Positions 18,266 to 27,438 of a DNA stretch of 64,000 bases are shown piece by piece (position 1 is the stretch's first letter; every line of letters begins with the position of its first letter). The position numbers were made by a program, and so were the translations under genes. The DNA is from Mycobacterium simiae (GTDB taxonomy: Bacteria > Actinomycetota > Actinomycetes > Mycobacteriales > Mycobacteriaceae): the NCBI RefSeq assembly GCF_010727605.1, contig NZ_AP022568.1:3906001-3970000 (forward strand), in the 5' to 3' direction. The notes under the pieces were generated by a model. It ran no database searches. It was given only the letters and a program-made list of their open reading frames with translations, and was not told where the DNA came from.

Positions 18266-18564
18266 GCCATGCGCTATTGACGGTGCTCGCCGACGGCCCG
18301 CCGCGTAACACCGGGCCCGATTTCGGCAAGGCCAGTCCGATCGGCCTGCTGGTCGTCGTGCTGCTGTTGATCGCCACTTTGTTCCTGCTGCGCTCGATGA
18401 ACCGGCAGCTGAAAAAGGTGCCCGAGTCCTTCGACCCCACCCATCCCGAACCCGATCAGGCCGCCGACGAGGGCACCGACCCGGTCGTCCCTCCCCCCGA
18501 CGAAACCTCGGGGCCGGCGAACGGATCGAGGCGGCCGTCGGGATCCGGTGATGAGCCCGGCTGA
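18262..18564 (+). CDS. Small membrane protein (Rv1083-like)
   Basis: Protein of 100 residues with a single hydrophobic helix (~28-47) followed by an acidic, Pro-rich cytosolic tail. The GTG start overlaps the mca stop (GTGA), and its own end overlaps the start of the thioredoxin-domain gene, so the three genes form one coupled unit. The function is unknown; the mca link suggests thiol or detoxification physiology but gives no mechanism. Confidence 0.8.
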   Translation: MSHALLTVLADGPPRNTGPDFGKASPIGLLVVVLLLIATLFLLRSMNRQLKKVPESFDPTHPEPDQAADEGTDPVVPPPDETSGPANGSRRPSGSGDEPG

Positions 18565-20572
18565 ATCCGCCGGGACCAACACCCTGGGGCTGGCCACCAG
18601 CCCCTATCTGCGTCAGCACGCCGACAATCCGGTGCACTGGCAGCAGTGGACGCCGCAGGCGATGGCCGAGGCGGCCGCGCGCGACGTACCGATCCTGCTC
18701 TCGATCGGCTACGCGGCTTGCCATTGGTGTCACGTGATGGCCCATGAATCGTTCGAGGACGACGAGGTGGCCGCCGCGATGAATGCGAACTTCGTCTGCG
18801 TCAAGGTCGACCGCGAGGAACGCCCCGACATCGACGCGGTCTACATGAATGCCACCATTGCCCTCACCGGGCACGGCGGCTGGCCGATGACATGCTTTCT
18901 GACGCCGGACGGGCGGCCCTTCTTCTGCGGCACCTACTATCCGAAAGACGGTTTCCTGCAATTACTTTCCGCGGTCACCGAGACCTGGCGCGGCCGCCGC
19001 GGCGAAGTCGAGGAGGCATCCGACCAGATCGCCGGCGAGCTGCGCAAGATGACCGGAGCGTTTCCGGGCGCGGCCGGCGCGGGCCCCGGCATCGATCCGG
19101 GATTGTGTGATCATGCGGTTGCCACCGTGCTGGGCGGTCTGGACACGGTGCACGGCGGCTTCGGCGGGGCACCCAAATTCCCGCCGTCGGCGATGCTCGA
19201 AGCGTTGCTGCGCCACTACGAGCGCACCGGCTCGGTGTCGTCGCTGCAGGCCGTCGCGCGCACCGGCAGTGCTATGGCCCGCGGTGGCCTCTATGACCAA
19301 CTCGCCGGCGGATTCGCCCGTTATAGCGTCGACAATGCTTGGGTGGTACCGCATTTCGAGAAGATGCTGTATGACAACGCGCTGCTGTTACGCGCCTATG
19401 CACACTGGGCTCGGCGTACCGGAGATCAGCTGGCGCGCCGGGTCGCGGGGCAGACCGCGCGATTTTTGCTCGACGAGCTGGCCGACGGCGCTATGTTCAC
19501 GTCGTCGCTGGACGCGGACGCCGGCGGCCGCGAAGGCGCCAGTTACGTCTGGACTCCCGAACAGTTGACCGAGGTACTCGGACCCGTCGACGGTCGTTGG
19601 GCCGCAGCGGTTTTCGCGGTCACCGAGCCCGGCACGTTCGAACAGGGGATGTCGGTGCTGCAACTGCCCAACGACCCTGCCGATCAGGACCGGCTCGAGC
19701 GGGTCCGGACCGCGCTGCTGGCGGCCCGGCTGACTCGGACGCAGCCGGGCCGCGACGACAAGGTCGTCACGTCTTGGAATGGTCTGGCGATCACCGCCCT
19801 GGCCGAGGCCAGCGTGGCGCTCGACGACCCCGAGCTCGCCCGCGTGGCGCGGCACTGCGCGACGGCGGTGCTCGACGTGCACTGGGTCGACGGCCGGTTG
19901 CGGCGAGCCAGCCTCGGCGGGGTGGTCGGCGACAGCGCCGGCATCCTGGAGGACTACGCGATGCTGGCCACCGGCCTGCTGGCGCTCTACCAGCTGACCG
20001 TCGAGGACAGCTGGCTATCGGCGGCGGTCGAGCTTCTCGACACCGCCTGCGAGCATTTCACCGATGCGCAGCAGTCCGGACGTTGGTATGACACCGCCGA
20101 CGATGCCGAACAGCTGGTGCTGCGGCCCGCCGACCCGCTGGACGGGGCGACACCGTCGGGTGCTGCAACGATCACCGAAGCGCTGCTGACCGCGGCGCAC
20201 CTGGTCGACGGCGCCACAGCGCCGCGGTATCTGACGGCGGCGCTGCAGACCCTCGGCGCGCACGCCCTGCTGCTGGCGCGGGCCCCGGCGTCGGCCGGGC
20301 ACTGGCTGGCCGTGGCCGAGGCGGCGGTGCGCGGCCCGCTGCAGATCGCGGTCGTCTGCGACTCCGCGCGGTCGGTGCTGTTGGCCGACGCGCGCCGGCT
20401 GGCTCCCGGCGGAGCGATCGTGGTGGGCGGGACGATGGACTCCTCGACGCTGCTGGTCGGGCGGGACCGGGTGAACGGCGCCGACGCCGCCTACGTGTGC
20501 CGGGGCCGGCTCTGCGATCTACCGGTCACTCGGTCGGCCGACCTGGCCGCCGCGTTGGGTGTGCACTCCTAA
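18551..20572 (+). CDS. Thioredoxin domain-containing protein, DUF255/YyaL family (Rv1084-like)
   Basis: Protein of 673 residues. The N-terminal thioredoxin-like domain (~10-165) has a C-H-W-C motif (Cys57, Cys60) and the family's HWQQW and GGWPM motifs. The larger remainder is an alpha/alpha six-barrel resembling N-acylglucosamine 2-epimerases, with HFEKMLYDNA near residue 269 and a DKVVTSWNGL segment. The activity of this widespread family is not established. GTG at 18548 and ATG at 18551 are both possible starts. It ends the mca operon, which supports a thiol redox connection. Confidence 0.87.
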   Translation: MSPAESAGTNTLGLATSPYLRQHADNPVHWQQWTPQAMAEAAARDVPILLSIGYAACHWCHVMAHESFEDDEVAAAMNANFVCVKVDREERPDIDAVYMNATIALTGHGGWPMTCFLTPDGRPFFCGTYYPKDGFLQLLSAVTETWRGRRGEVEEASDQIAGELRKMTGAFPGAAGAGPGIDPGLCDHAVATVLGGLDTVHGGFGGAPKFPPSAMLEALLRHYERTGSVSSLQAVARTGSAMARGGLYDQLAGGFARYSVDNAWVVPHFEKMLYDNALLLRAYAHWARRTGDQLARRVAGQTARFLLDELADGAMFTSSLDADAGGREGASYVWTPEQLTEVLGPVDGRWAAAVFAVTEPGTFEQGMSVLQLPNDPADQDRLERVRTALLAARLTRTQPGRDDKVVTSWNGLAITALAEASVALDDPELARVARHCATAVLDVHWVDGRLRRASLGGVVGDSAGILEDYAMLATGLLALYQLTVEDSWLSAAVELLDTACEHFTDAQQSGRWYDTADDAEQLVLRPADPLDGATPSGAATITEALLTAAHLVDGATAPRYLTAALQTLGAHALLLARAPASAGHWLAVAEAAVRGPLQIAVVCDSARSVLLADARRLAPGGAIVVGGTMDSSTLLVGRDRVNGADAAYVCRGRLCDLPVTRSADLAAALGVHS

Positions 20573-20577
20573 CACCG

Positions 20578-20641
20578 CCGCGAAACTGTATTCCCCGACG
20601 CGTTTCGCGAGTAGTGCCGTCGCTAGTTGCAGTCTCGCGAG
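20578..20641. repeat. 64-bp intergenic repeat, copy A
   Basis: An imperfect palindrome between two convergent genes. Its left arm CGCGAAACTGTATTCC and right arm ending GTTGCAGTCTCGCG recur in copy B at 32661-32724 in the same orientation, while the central TCGCGAGTAG part is inverted relative to copy B. Its position between convergent stops suggests a REP- or MITE-like element, or a bidirectional terminator. Confidence 0.7.
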
Positions 20642-20647
20642 TGTGGA

Positions 20648-21373
20648 TCAGAAGACCACGAACCACATCGCGATGTAGTGGCAGATCGCCGCGATCGCGG
20701 TGCAGGCATGGAAGAACTCGTGGTAGCCGAATGTCGTCGGCCATGGGTCGGGCCAGCGCAGCGCGTAGAGAATGCCGCCGATGCTGTACAGCGCGCCGCC
20801 GACGAACAGCAGCACCATGGCTGCCACCCCGGCGTTGTGCAGGATCTCGCCGGTGTACCAGACCGCGACCCACCCGAGCAGGATGTACAGCGGCACACCG
20901 ACCCACCGCGGCGCGGTTGGCCAGAGCATCTTGAGCAGAATCCCGGCCGCCGCTCCGCCCCACACAATCGACAGCACCACGTGCCCGTCCTGCGGGGAGA
21001 GGGCCAACAGCGCAAACGGTGTGTAGCTGCCCGCGATGAACACGAAGATCATCGAGTGGTCGGCCCGCTTCATCCACTTCTGGGCGGTCGCGGATTTCCA
21101 GTGCTTGCGGTGATAGGTGGCGCTGACGGAGAACATCACGATGGTGGCCGCGGTATACAGCAGCGTCGCCAAGCCGGCGCGGGTGGACCCCACCGCCCAC
21201 GACACCGCGACCAGCGAGGCGCCGGCGAATACGGCGGTGGCCGCCGAATAGACGTGGATCCAGCCGCGGAACCGCGGCTTGGTCAGTACCCGGGCGACAC
21301 CCTCGACCAGTTGATGTGCCGCATTGGCGGTGAGTCCTTGAGGTTCGGGCTGCTCCGTCGTGGTCTGACTCAT
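20648..21373 (-). CDS. Hemolysin III family membrane protein (Rv1085c-like)
   Basis: Protein of 241 residues with about seven membrane helices. Features of the hemolysin III/PAQR family are visible: the H-x(3)-Y segment at the first helix, S-A-T-Y-H in the second and H-x(3)-H (HEFFHACTA) in the seventh, which could bind zinc. Despite the name, the role is probably in membrane homeostasis rather than lysis. The ATG at 21373 is preceded by CAGGAG; longer in-frame starts cross the divergent gene's leader. Confidence 0.87.
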   Translation of the reverse strand: MSQTTTEQPEPQGLTANAAHQLVEGVARVLTKPRFRGWIHVYSAATAVFAGASLVAVSWAVGSTRAGLATLLYTAATIVMFSVSATYHRKHWKSATAQKWMKRADHSMIFVFIAGSYTPFALLALSPQDGHVVLSIVWGGAAAGILLKMLWPTAPRWVGVPLYILLGWVAVWYTGEILHNAGVAAMVLLFVGGALYSIGGILYALRWPDPWPTTFGYHEFFHACTAIAAICHYIAMWFVVF

Positions 21374-21516
21374 GTCTCCTGATGCTTTCGTCCGATGACG
21401 GTCGAAATTGCCGGTGCCTACTTCGATAAACATTAGCTCGCACCGCCGGGCGGACCGTGGTGTCGGGCGCGGTGACATGCTGCGGAATTCCGCCGGGAAT
21501 GGGCGCCGGCTCACAG

Positions 21517-21522
21517 TAGGGT
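21517..21522 (+). promoter_or_regulatory. Predicted -10 hexamer of the Z-prenyl synthase gene
   Basis: TAGGGT fits TANNNT and places +1 at about 21529, two bases before the GTG start, predicting an essentially leaderless mRNA. Confidence 0.5.
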
Positions 21523-21530
21523 GGACGTTC

Positions 21531-22319
21531 GTGGAGATCGTCCCGCCGCGGCTCAAAGAGCCGTTGTATCGCGTCTACGAGCTGCGGCTCAGGCAGGGCC
21601 TGGCCGCCTCGAAGTCCCAGCTGCCACGGCATATCGCGGTGTTGTGCGACGGGAACCGGCGCTGGGCGCGTGACGCGGGATACGACGACGTCAGCTACGG
21701 CTACCGGATGGGCGCGGCCAAGATCGCCGAGATGCTGCGCTGGTGTCAGGAAGCGGGCGTCGAGATGACCACCGTCTATTTGCTGTCCACCGAAAACCTG
21801 CAGCGCGATCCCGACGAGCTGGCCGGCCTGATCGAGGTCATCACCGACGTCGTGGAGGAGATCTGCGCCCCGGCCAACCGCTGGAGCGTGCGCACGGTGG
21901 GCGACCTGGAACTGCTTGGCGACGAGCCGGCCCGCCGGTTGCGCGAGGCCGTCGAGTCGACGCCCAGCGCCGCGCCCTTCCACGTCAACGTCGCGGTCGG
22001 CTACGGCGGGCGGCAGGAAATCGTCGGGGCAGTGCGCGCACTGTTGAGCAAGGAACTCGCTAACGGCGCGACCGCCGACGAGCTGGTCGAGTCGGTGACG
22101 GTCGAGGCCATCTCCGAAAATCTCTACACCTCCGGGCAACCGGACCCCGATCTGGTCATCCGCACGTCGGGCGAGCAACGCCTGTCCGGATTCTTGCTGT
22201 GGCAGAGCGCGTACTCGGAGATGTGGTTCTGCGAGACGCATTGGCCCGCGTTCCGTCGTGTCGATTTTCTGCGCGCGCTGCGCGACTACAGCCAGCGGGA
22301 TCGCCGGCACGGCAAGTAG
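21531..22319 (+). CDS. Short-chain Z-isoprenyl diphosphate synthase (Rv1086-like, (2Z,6E)-farnesyl diphosphate synthase)
   Basis: Protein of 262 residues in the UppS/cis-prenyltransferase family. [14 protein letters not shown] near residue 35 holds the catalytic Asp and the diphosphate-binding Arg, and the [20 protein letters not shown] region near 208-227 is the family's second signature. Sequence and synteny match Rv1086, which adds one isoprene unit to geranyl diphosphate to feed decaprenyl phosphate synthesis for arabinogalactan. The GTG at 21531 fits a leaderless start; the upstream ATG at 21408 gives an unsupported extension. Confidence 0.9.
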   Translation: MEIVPPRLKEPLYRVYELRLRQGLAASKSQLPRHIAVLCDGNRRWARDAGYDDVSYGYRMGAAKIAEMLRWCQEAGVEMTTVYLLSTENLQRDPDELAGLIEVITDVVEEICAPANRWSVRTVGDLELLGDEPARRLREAVESTPSAAPFHVNVAVGYGGRQEIVGAVRALLSKELANGATADELVESVTVEAISENLYTSGQPDPDLVIRTSGEQRLSGFLLWQSAYSEMWFCETHWPAFRRVDFLRALRDYSQRDRRHGK

Positions 22320-22387
22320 CCGGGGTGCCACGGCCCGGTCGGCGAACGGCCTTAAGCGCCAGGTCCGACGCATGCCACACTGAGTAG

Positions 22388-23779
22388 ATGGCTGCGTTGT
22401 CGGCTGTGGTGTTCGCGTTGAGCGGTTGGCTCGGGTTGTATCTGCTGTCCCGTGACCCGCGTAAGCCGGTGCTGGTGCTGGCGGCGATCGGGCTGTGTGG
22501 TTTCGCACTGGTGGTGGCGCTGGACGCGGTGCGCACCACGACGCCGGTGCACACTCATGCCGGGCTGCTCAGCCGCATCGAGATCTATCTGGTCGCCATC
22601 CCCAGCGTGGCCTGGTTCGCGGTGCTGGTCGAGCTGTCCGGGCCGGCTGATCGCTGGCGCGTCCGCACCCGGGAGCTGCTGCTCGTCGCCGGCGTCGCGG
22701 CGCTGACCCTGGTCGCCGCCGCGATCGCCGGCAGCGTCGACGGTCCGTTGCGACCCGGCCATCTGCTGATGTTCGCGGTGATCTCGGTGTCCACCCTCGG
22801 TGCGATGGCCGCATTGCTGATGCGCCGGTCGGCCCGGCCGGTGCCGGTGGGCCGCAGCGGCCTGGGAATCGCCGTGATCGCGACGCTGTTCTTCGCCCTG
22901 GGCAACGCCATCCTGATCATTCCGCTGGGCCTGGTGCCGAGCTGGCTGGCCCTGGCGTCGACCGGATTCGACGTGTTGCTGCTGGGGGTGGCGGTGGCGG
23001 TCTGGGATGCGTTCGACGAGGGCCAGGCGCTGCGGGCGGACATGCGGCGCTCTTTCGCGGGCTCGGCCGTGGTGACGGTGTTGTTCGCCGGTCAGGTGCT
23101 GATCGGTCTGCGGTTGACCCGCGATGCACCGTCGACGCAGACCGCGCTGACCGTGCTGCTGTTCACCATTGTGGCGATCGCGCTGGCGGTGCAGGTACTG
23201 GCCGATCCGCTGGCCGGCCTGCTCGACCGGCTGGCGTTCGCGAAATCTCCTGCCTTGCAAGCGGATCGGGCCACGCTGCGGCACACCGGCGCGGCGCTGC
23301 CGCTTCGATCGGAATATCCGCTGGACGACATCGACGACGAAACCTTCGTCAGGCTCACCCGCCGGGCGCTGGGCCACTACGGCGACCTCACCAAGTTGGT
23401 GGCCAGCCCGTTGACCGCGCTGCCGGTGATCAGCGCACGGTTGACGGCGCGGGGAGCGCCCGATCAGCCGGTCGAGCGGGCCAATGAACTCAAAGCGCTA
23501 CTTGCCGAAGGCATTTCGCGGCTCAAACCGCGTGACGGCGGCGACTTCGGTACCACTGAAGAGTGGCGGCACTACAACTCGCTGTATTTCCCGTACGTCG
23601 TCGGGGTGCGCGCGTACGCGCAGAACGCGACGGCTTCGGGTCTGGATCCCACCGCACGGCGGGCCTGGCAGTGGTTCGTCACCGAGGTCCCACAGCGTTC
23701 GTTGCACAACTGGCAGAACGCGGCGGCCCGCCTGATTGCGGCCGATCTGCGTGGGCGGGTGACTGTTTCCAGCGACTAG
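22388..23779 (+). CDS. Orphan polytopic membrane protein with soluble C-terminal domain
   Basis: Protein of 463 residues that I do not recognise. About eight hydrophobic segments fill residues 1-275, resembling the membrane sensor half of 7TM-type regulators. The last ~185 residues are soluble and rich in Leu/Arg/Asp, with a YPLDDIDDETFVRLTRRAL helix and an aromatic EEWRHYNSLYFPYVVGVRAY segment. No kinase, cyclase or DNA-binding motif is evident. A CACACT hexamer (22376-22381) lies 7 bases before the ATG. No counterpart is expected here in M. tuberculosis, so it belongs to the accessory block that ends near 27.9 kb. Confidence 0.7.
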   Translation: MAALSAVVFALSGWLGLYLLSRDPRKPVLVLAAIGLCGFALVVALDAVRTTTPVHTHAGLLSRIEIYLVAIPSVAWFAVLVELSGPADRWRVRTRELLLVAGVAALTLVAAAIAGSVDGPLRPGHLLMFAVISVSTLGAMAALLMRRSARPVPVGRSGLGIAVIATLFFALGNAILIIPLGLVPSWLALASTGFDVLLLGVAVAVWDAFDEGQALRADMRRSFAGSAVVTVLFAGQVLIGLRLTRDAPSTQTALTVLLFTIVAIALAVQVLADPLAGLLDRLAFAKSPALQADRATLRHTGAALPLRSEYPLDDIDDETFVRLTRRALGHYGDLTKLVASPLTALPVISARLTARGAPDQPVERANELKALLAEGISRLKPRDGGDFGTTEEWRHYNSLYFPYVVGVRAYAQNATASGLDPTARRAWQWFVTEVPQRSLHNWQNAAARLIAADLRGRVTVSSD

Positions 23780-23838
23780 CGCCGCCGAGTGGTCGAAAAC
23801 TTTGCCGTTTGCGTACAGGGACCGGCGTAATTTGGCTG

Positions 23839-23852
23839 ACAACCCCGGTTGT
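23839..23852. promoter_or_regulatory. Palindrome upstream of the O-methyltransferase cluster
   Basis: ACAACC-CC-GGTTGT is a perfect 6-2-6 inverted repeat about 100 bases before the first O-methyltransferase start. It has the size of a dimeric repressor operator. No regulator gene is adjacent, so the assignment rests on symmetry and position only. Confidence 0.35.
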
Positions 23853-23949
23853 AATGGCAATGCGACCCATCTTCGGTTGAGCTGGCAACGAATACGAAAT
23901 GCGCGGGCACCCGGTCCGCGGCGTGCTATCCGATATGCCAGGGGGACTT

Positions 23950-25038
23950 ATGTTTTCGCCAACCCTTCCGTCCGCACAGCTGGCGCGAGCCTATGAGAAG
24001 ATGCGCTACCGCATCGGCCAGCTGCACCGGCGTATGGTGCCGCCGCCGGTGGCGATGATGGAAATGATCATGGATGCGTGGGCGGCACAGTCCATTACGG
24101 CCGCGGCTGACCTCGGCATTGCCGATGCGCTGGCCAAGTCACCGATGACGGCCGACGAGTTGGCCGTCGCGGTCGACGCCGACGCCGATACCCTCAGCCG
24201 CCTGATGCGGGCGCTGATCACTCGAGGCATTTTCCGTCGTCGCCGTGACGGGCGCTACGACCTCACCCCGTTGGCGGAGACGCTGCGCAGTGACAACACG
24301 TCGTCGCTGCGCGCGTTGGCCCGGTTTCTGGGGTCGCCGCAGGATCGAGAGCACTGGAGCCATGTCACCAACTCCATTCGCACCGGTCGGTCTGCGGTCG
24401 AGGACCTGCGCGGCAAAACGTATTTCGAGTTCATGTCCGAGCAACCGGAGTTCAGTGAGATCTTCAATGAGGCCATGACGAGCATGTCCGAATTGGCGAT
24501 TCCACCGATCATCGCCGCCTACGATTTCAACCGCTATTCGACGATTGTCGACGTGGCGGGTGGACACGGTCGGTTCTTGGCCGCAATCCTAAACGCCGCA
24601 CCGCAATCCCGCGGCATCCTGTTCGATCAACCGCACGTGATTGCGGGGGCCTTCCCATTGCTCGAGCAACATCGGGTGGCCGACCGGGTGAAGCTCGTCG
24701 AAGGTTCCTTCTTCGAGACGGTGGCCGACGGCGGCGATGCCTATGTCCTCAAACACATCATCCACGACTGGCCCGACGACGAAGCCGTGCAGATTCTGCG
24801 CAACGTCCGCAAGGCGGCTGGACCCGGAAAGCAGTTGTTGCTAGTTGAATTCGTCATTCCGAAGCATGACCGGGAGTTTCCCGGTCACTGGATGGACCTG
24901 GGGATGCACGTTGCGGCCGGCGCCCGCGAACGCACCGCCGGACAATACGGCCGACTGCTCCAGCTCGCCGGATTCCGGATGACTGGGGTCGTCGAAACAG
25001 TCTCGCCGATCGGCATCGTCGAAGCGGTGTCCGTCTAG
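23950..25038 (+). CDS. O-methyltransferase 1 of a tandem trio (CrtF/caffeate OMT family)
   Basis: Protein of 362 residues. An N-terminal winged-helix dimerisation domain (~25-120) is followed by a class I SAM domain with VDVAGGHGRF for cofactor binding (~196-205) and KHIIHDWPDD (~270), whose His is the usual catalytic base. This is the Methyltransf_2 family that methylates phenolic or polyketide hydroxyls. The ATG at 23950 follows an AGGGGG site and gives the same length as the two paralogs downstream. It is the most diverged of the three. No polyketide synthase is nearby, so the substrate is unknown. Confidence 0.87.
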   Translation: MFSPTLPSAQLARAYEKMRYRIGQLHRRMVPPPVAMMEMIMDAWAAQSITAAADLGIADALAKSPMTADELAVAVDADADTLSRLMRALITRGIFRRRRDGRYDLTPLAETLRSDNTSSLRALARFLGSPQDREHWSHVTNSIRTGRSAVEDLRGKTYFEFMSEQPEFSEIFNEAMTSMSELAIPPIIAAYDFNRYSTIVDVAGGHGRFLAAILNAAPQSRGILFDQPHVIAGAFPLLEQHRVADRVKLVEGSFFETVADGGDAYVLKHIIHDWPDDEAVQILRNVRKAAGPGKQLLLVEFVIPKHDREFPGHWMDLGMHVAAGARERTAGQYGRLLQLAGFRMTGVVETVSPIGIVEAVSV

Positions 25039-25066
25039 GTCGATGCGCTGATGCCGAGGGGGGCTT

Positions 25067-26155
25067 ATGCGTTCGTTGAAACTCTCACCTGTCCAACTGG
25101 CCCACGTTGTCGGTTTCGCCCGGCATCACGTCGGTCGGCTGCACCAACGCATGGCTCCGCCACAGGACGCCATGTTGGAAATGATCACGAATGCCTGGGT
25201 GGCGCAAGCGATCACCGGTGCGGTTGATTTGGGCATCGCCGACGCGCTGGCGGACGGACCGTTGTCGGCCGACGAGTTGGCCACCGCGGCCAACGCCGAT
25301 GCGGACGCCGTCCGCCGGCTATTGCGTGCTCTGGTCGGCCGCGGTGTCTTTCGGCAACTGCGTGACGGGCGCTTCGCGCTCAACCCGCTGGGCCACACGC
25401 TGCGCAGCGACAGTGCGACCTCGGTGCGGGGCATGGCTCGATACATTGGTGCCCCGCAGCATCGGGAGCACTGGAACCATTGCGGCACCGCACTGCGTAC
25501 CGGACGTGCTGTCGTTTCCCACCTCCGCGGCAAGCCGATTTTCGAATACCTGGCCGAGGAAAAGGAACTCGACGAGATCTTCAACGTCGCCATGACCAAC
25601 ATGTCCGAGCTGGCGGTGCCGCCGGTGATCGCGAGTTATGACTTCAGTCGTTTTTCGACGATCGTCGATGTTGCCGGTGGGCATGGTCGGTTGTTGGCCG
25701 CGATCCTGAATGCGACGCCGCACGCGCGGGGGATCCTGTTCGACCAGCCTCATGTGGTGGCCGACGCGCCGGCGCTGCTCAAGCAGCACGGGGTGGCCGA
25801 CCGGGTGCGGGTGGTTGCCGGGTCGTTCTTCGATTCGATCACCGAGGGTGGTGATGTCTATGTTCTCAAGCACATCATTCACGACTGGGCCGACGACCAA
25901 GCGCTGCAGATTCTGCGCAACGTGCGTCGCGCGGCGGGGATCGGCAAGCACGTGCTGCTGGTCGAAATGGTTCTGCCCGAACACGATCGCGACCACTTGA
26001 GCAATTGGCTGGACCTGCAAATGTTGATGGAATGCGACGCCCGCGAGCGCACCGTCGCCGAGTACGACCTGCTGCTCGATGGCGCCGGCTTCCGCCTGAC
26101 GAGGGTGGTGAAAACGGCTTCCGCGTACCGCATTGTCGAGGCGGTCGCCATTTAG
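25067..26155 (+). CDS. O-methyltransferase 2 of a tandem trio
   Basis: Protein of 362 residues with the same architecture as its neighbours: winged-helix dimerisation domain, VDVAGGHGRL SAM loop and KHIIHDWADD catalytic-His motif. It starts 28 bases after O-methyltransferase 1, behind a GGGGGG-type ribosome site. Bases 25629-25999, covering most of the SAM domain, are identical to the third gene, while both flanks are clearly diverged; this points to recent gene conversion. Substrate choice probably resides in the diverged N-terminal and C-terminal parts. Confidence 0.87.
   Translation: MRSLKLSPVQLAHVVGFARHHVGRLHQRMAPPQDAMLEMITNAWVAQAITGAVDLGIADALADGPLSADELATAANADADAVRRLLRALVGRGVFRQLRDGRFALNPLGHTLRSDSATSVRGMARYIGAPQHREHWNHCGTALRTGRAVVSHLRGKPIFEYLAEEKELDEIFNVAMTNMSELAVPPVIASYDFSRFSTIVDVAGGHGRLLAAILNATPHARGILFDQPHVVADAPALLKQHGVADRVRVVAGSFFDSITEGGDVYVLKHIIHDWADDQALQILRNVRRAAGIGKHVLLVEMVLPEHDRDHLSNWLDLQMLMECDARERTVAEYDLLLDGAGFRLTRVVKTASAYRIVEAVAI
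25629..25999 (+). repeat. 371-bp identical tract, copy in O-methyltransferase 2
   Basis: Read by eye, this stretch matches 26755-27125 base for base at a fixed offset of 1126. It begins inside the codons before SYDFSRFSTIVD and ends after HDRDHL. Sequence on either side differs at many positions, including synonymous ones. Confidence 0.9.
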
Positions 26156-26192
26156 GCCCGCGGAGAAAATTACCTATCACCTAGGAGTGCTT

Positions 26193-27281
26193 GTGTTTTC
26201 GCCCAACATTCGGACACTTGAAGTCGCTCGGGCTCTCGACTGTGCCCGTCATCACGTCGCTCGGCTGCACCAGCGGATGGCTCCGCCGCCCGCCGTGATG
26301 ATGGAATTGGTGTCGCAGGGCTGGGCGGCGCAGGCCATTACCGCCGCGGCCGATCTGGGCATCGCCGACGCGCTGGTGGACGGGCCGTTGTGGGCAGACG
26401 AGTTGGCCGCTGCGGTCGACGCGGACACCGACGGCGTGAGCCGGCTGATGCGAGTGTTGATTGGGCGAGGCGTTTTCCGTCGCATCCGCGACGGGCGCTA
26501 CGCCCTCAACCGGCTCGGTGACACGCTGCGCAGCGATGCCGAAATTTCGATGCGCGGCGCTGCCCGGTTTCTCGGTGCCGCCCAGCATCGCGAACATTGG
26601 AGCCACCTCACCACCGCGATCCGTACCCGTCGTTCCGTCGTTCCGGCGCTGCGCGGTAAACCGATTTTCGAATACCTGGCCGAAGACGGGGACTACGACG
26701 AGATCTTCAACGTGGCGATGACGAGCACGTCCGAGGTTGCCATCCCGCCGGTCGTCGCGAGTTATGACTTCAGTCGTTTTTCGACGATCGTCGATGTTGC
26801 CGGTGGGCATGGTCGGTTGTTGGCCGCGATCCTGAATGCGACGCCGCACGCGCGGGGGATCCTGTTCGACCAGCCTCATGTGGTGGCCGACGCGCCGGCG
26901 CTGCTCAAGCAGCACGGGGTGGCCGACCGGGTGCGGGTGGTTGCCGGGTCGTTCTTCGATTCGATCACCGAGGGTGGTGATGTCTATGTTCTCAAGCACA
27001 TCATTCACGACTGGGCCGACGACCAAGCGCTGCAGATTCTGCGCAACGTGCGTCGCGCGGCGGGGATCGGCAAGCACGTGCTGCTGGTCGAAATGGTTCT
27101 GCCCGAACACGATCGCGACCACTTGGGGAAGCTGCTCGACCTGGAAGTGCTCGTCGAATTCGACGCCCGCGAGCGCACCGCCGACGGATACCGGCAATTG
27201 CTGCGCGAGGCCGGCTTCCGGATGACCGAAGTGGTGTCGACGGCCTCGCCGTACAGCGTCGTCGAAGCGATCGCTCTCTGA
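26193..27281 (+). CDS. O-methyltransferase 3 of a tandem trio
   Basis: Protein of 362 residues, with the same winged-helix plus SAM-domain layout and the same VDVAGGHGRL and KHIIHDWADD motifs. The GTG at 26193 follows CTAGGAG (26181-26187) and gives a length equal to both paralogs; the ATG at 26133 would overlap the preceding gene. It shares a perfect 371-bp tract with O-methyltransferase 2. The N-terminal half resembles O-methyltransferases 1 and 2 about equally, so the three arose by older duplication with later homogenisation. Confidence 0.87.
   Translation: MFSPNIRTLEVARALDCARHHVARLHQRMAPPPAVMMELVSQGWAAQAITAAADLGIADALVDGPLWADELAAAVDADTDGVSRLMRVLIGRGVFRRIRDGRYALNRLGDTLRSDAEISMRGAARFLGAAQHREHWSHLTTAIRTRRSVVPALRGKPIFEYLAEDGDYDEIFNVAMTSTSEVAIPPVVASYDFSRFSTIVDVAGGHGRLLAAILNATPHARGILFDQPHVVADAPALLKQHGVADRVRVVAGSFFDSITEGGDVYVLKHIIHDWADDQALQILRNVRRAAGIGKHVLLVEMVLPEHDRDHLGKLLDLEVLVEFDARERTADGYRQLLREAGFRMTEVVSTASPYSVVEAIAL
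26755..27125 (+). repeat. 371-bp identical tract, copy in O-methyltransferase 3
   Basis: Direct-repeat partner of 25629-25999. The identity stops abruptly at both ends: GTGATCGCG against GTCGTCGCG on the left, and CACTTGAGC against CACTTGGGG on the right. Confidence 0.9.
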
Positions 27282-27438
27282 TGCGAATTCGGTCACACGC
27301 GGCGCGGGATGAGCGGACAAAATGCCTGGTCACTTAGATCGTGGCAGCAGCTGGCAGCGCCGTGCGTCGATACGGCAGTGCGCGGGCGGCACGCTGAAAT
27401 CCAGTTCGACACCATCAGTCATCGCAAGGAGTAACCAC

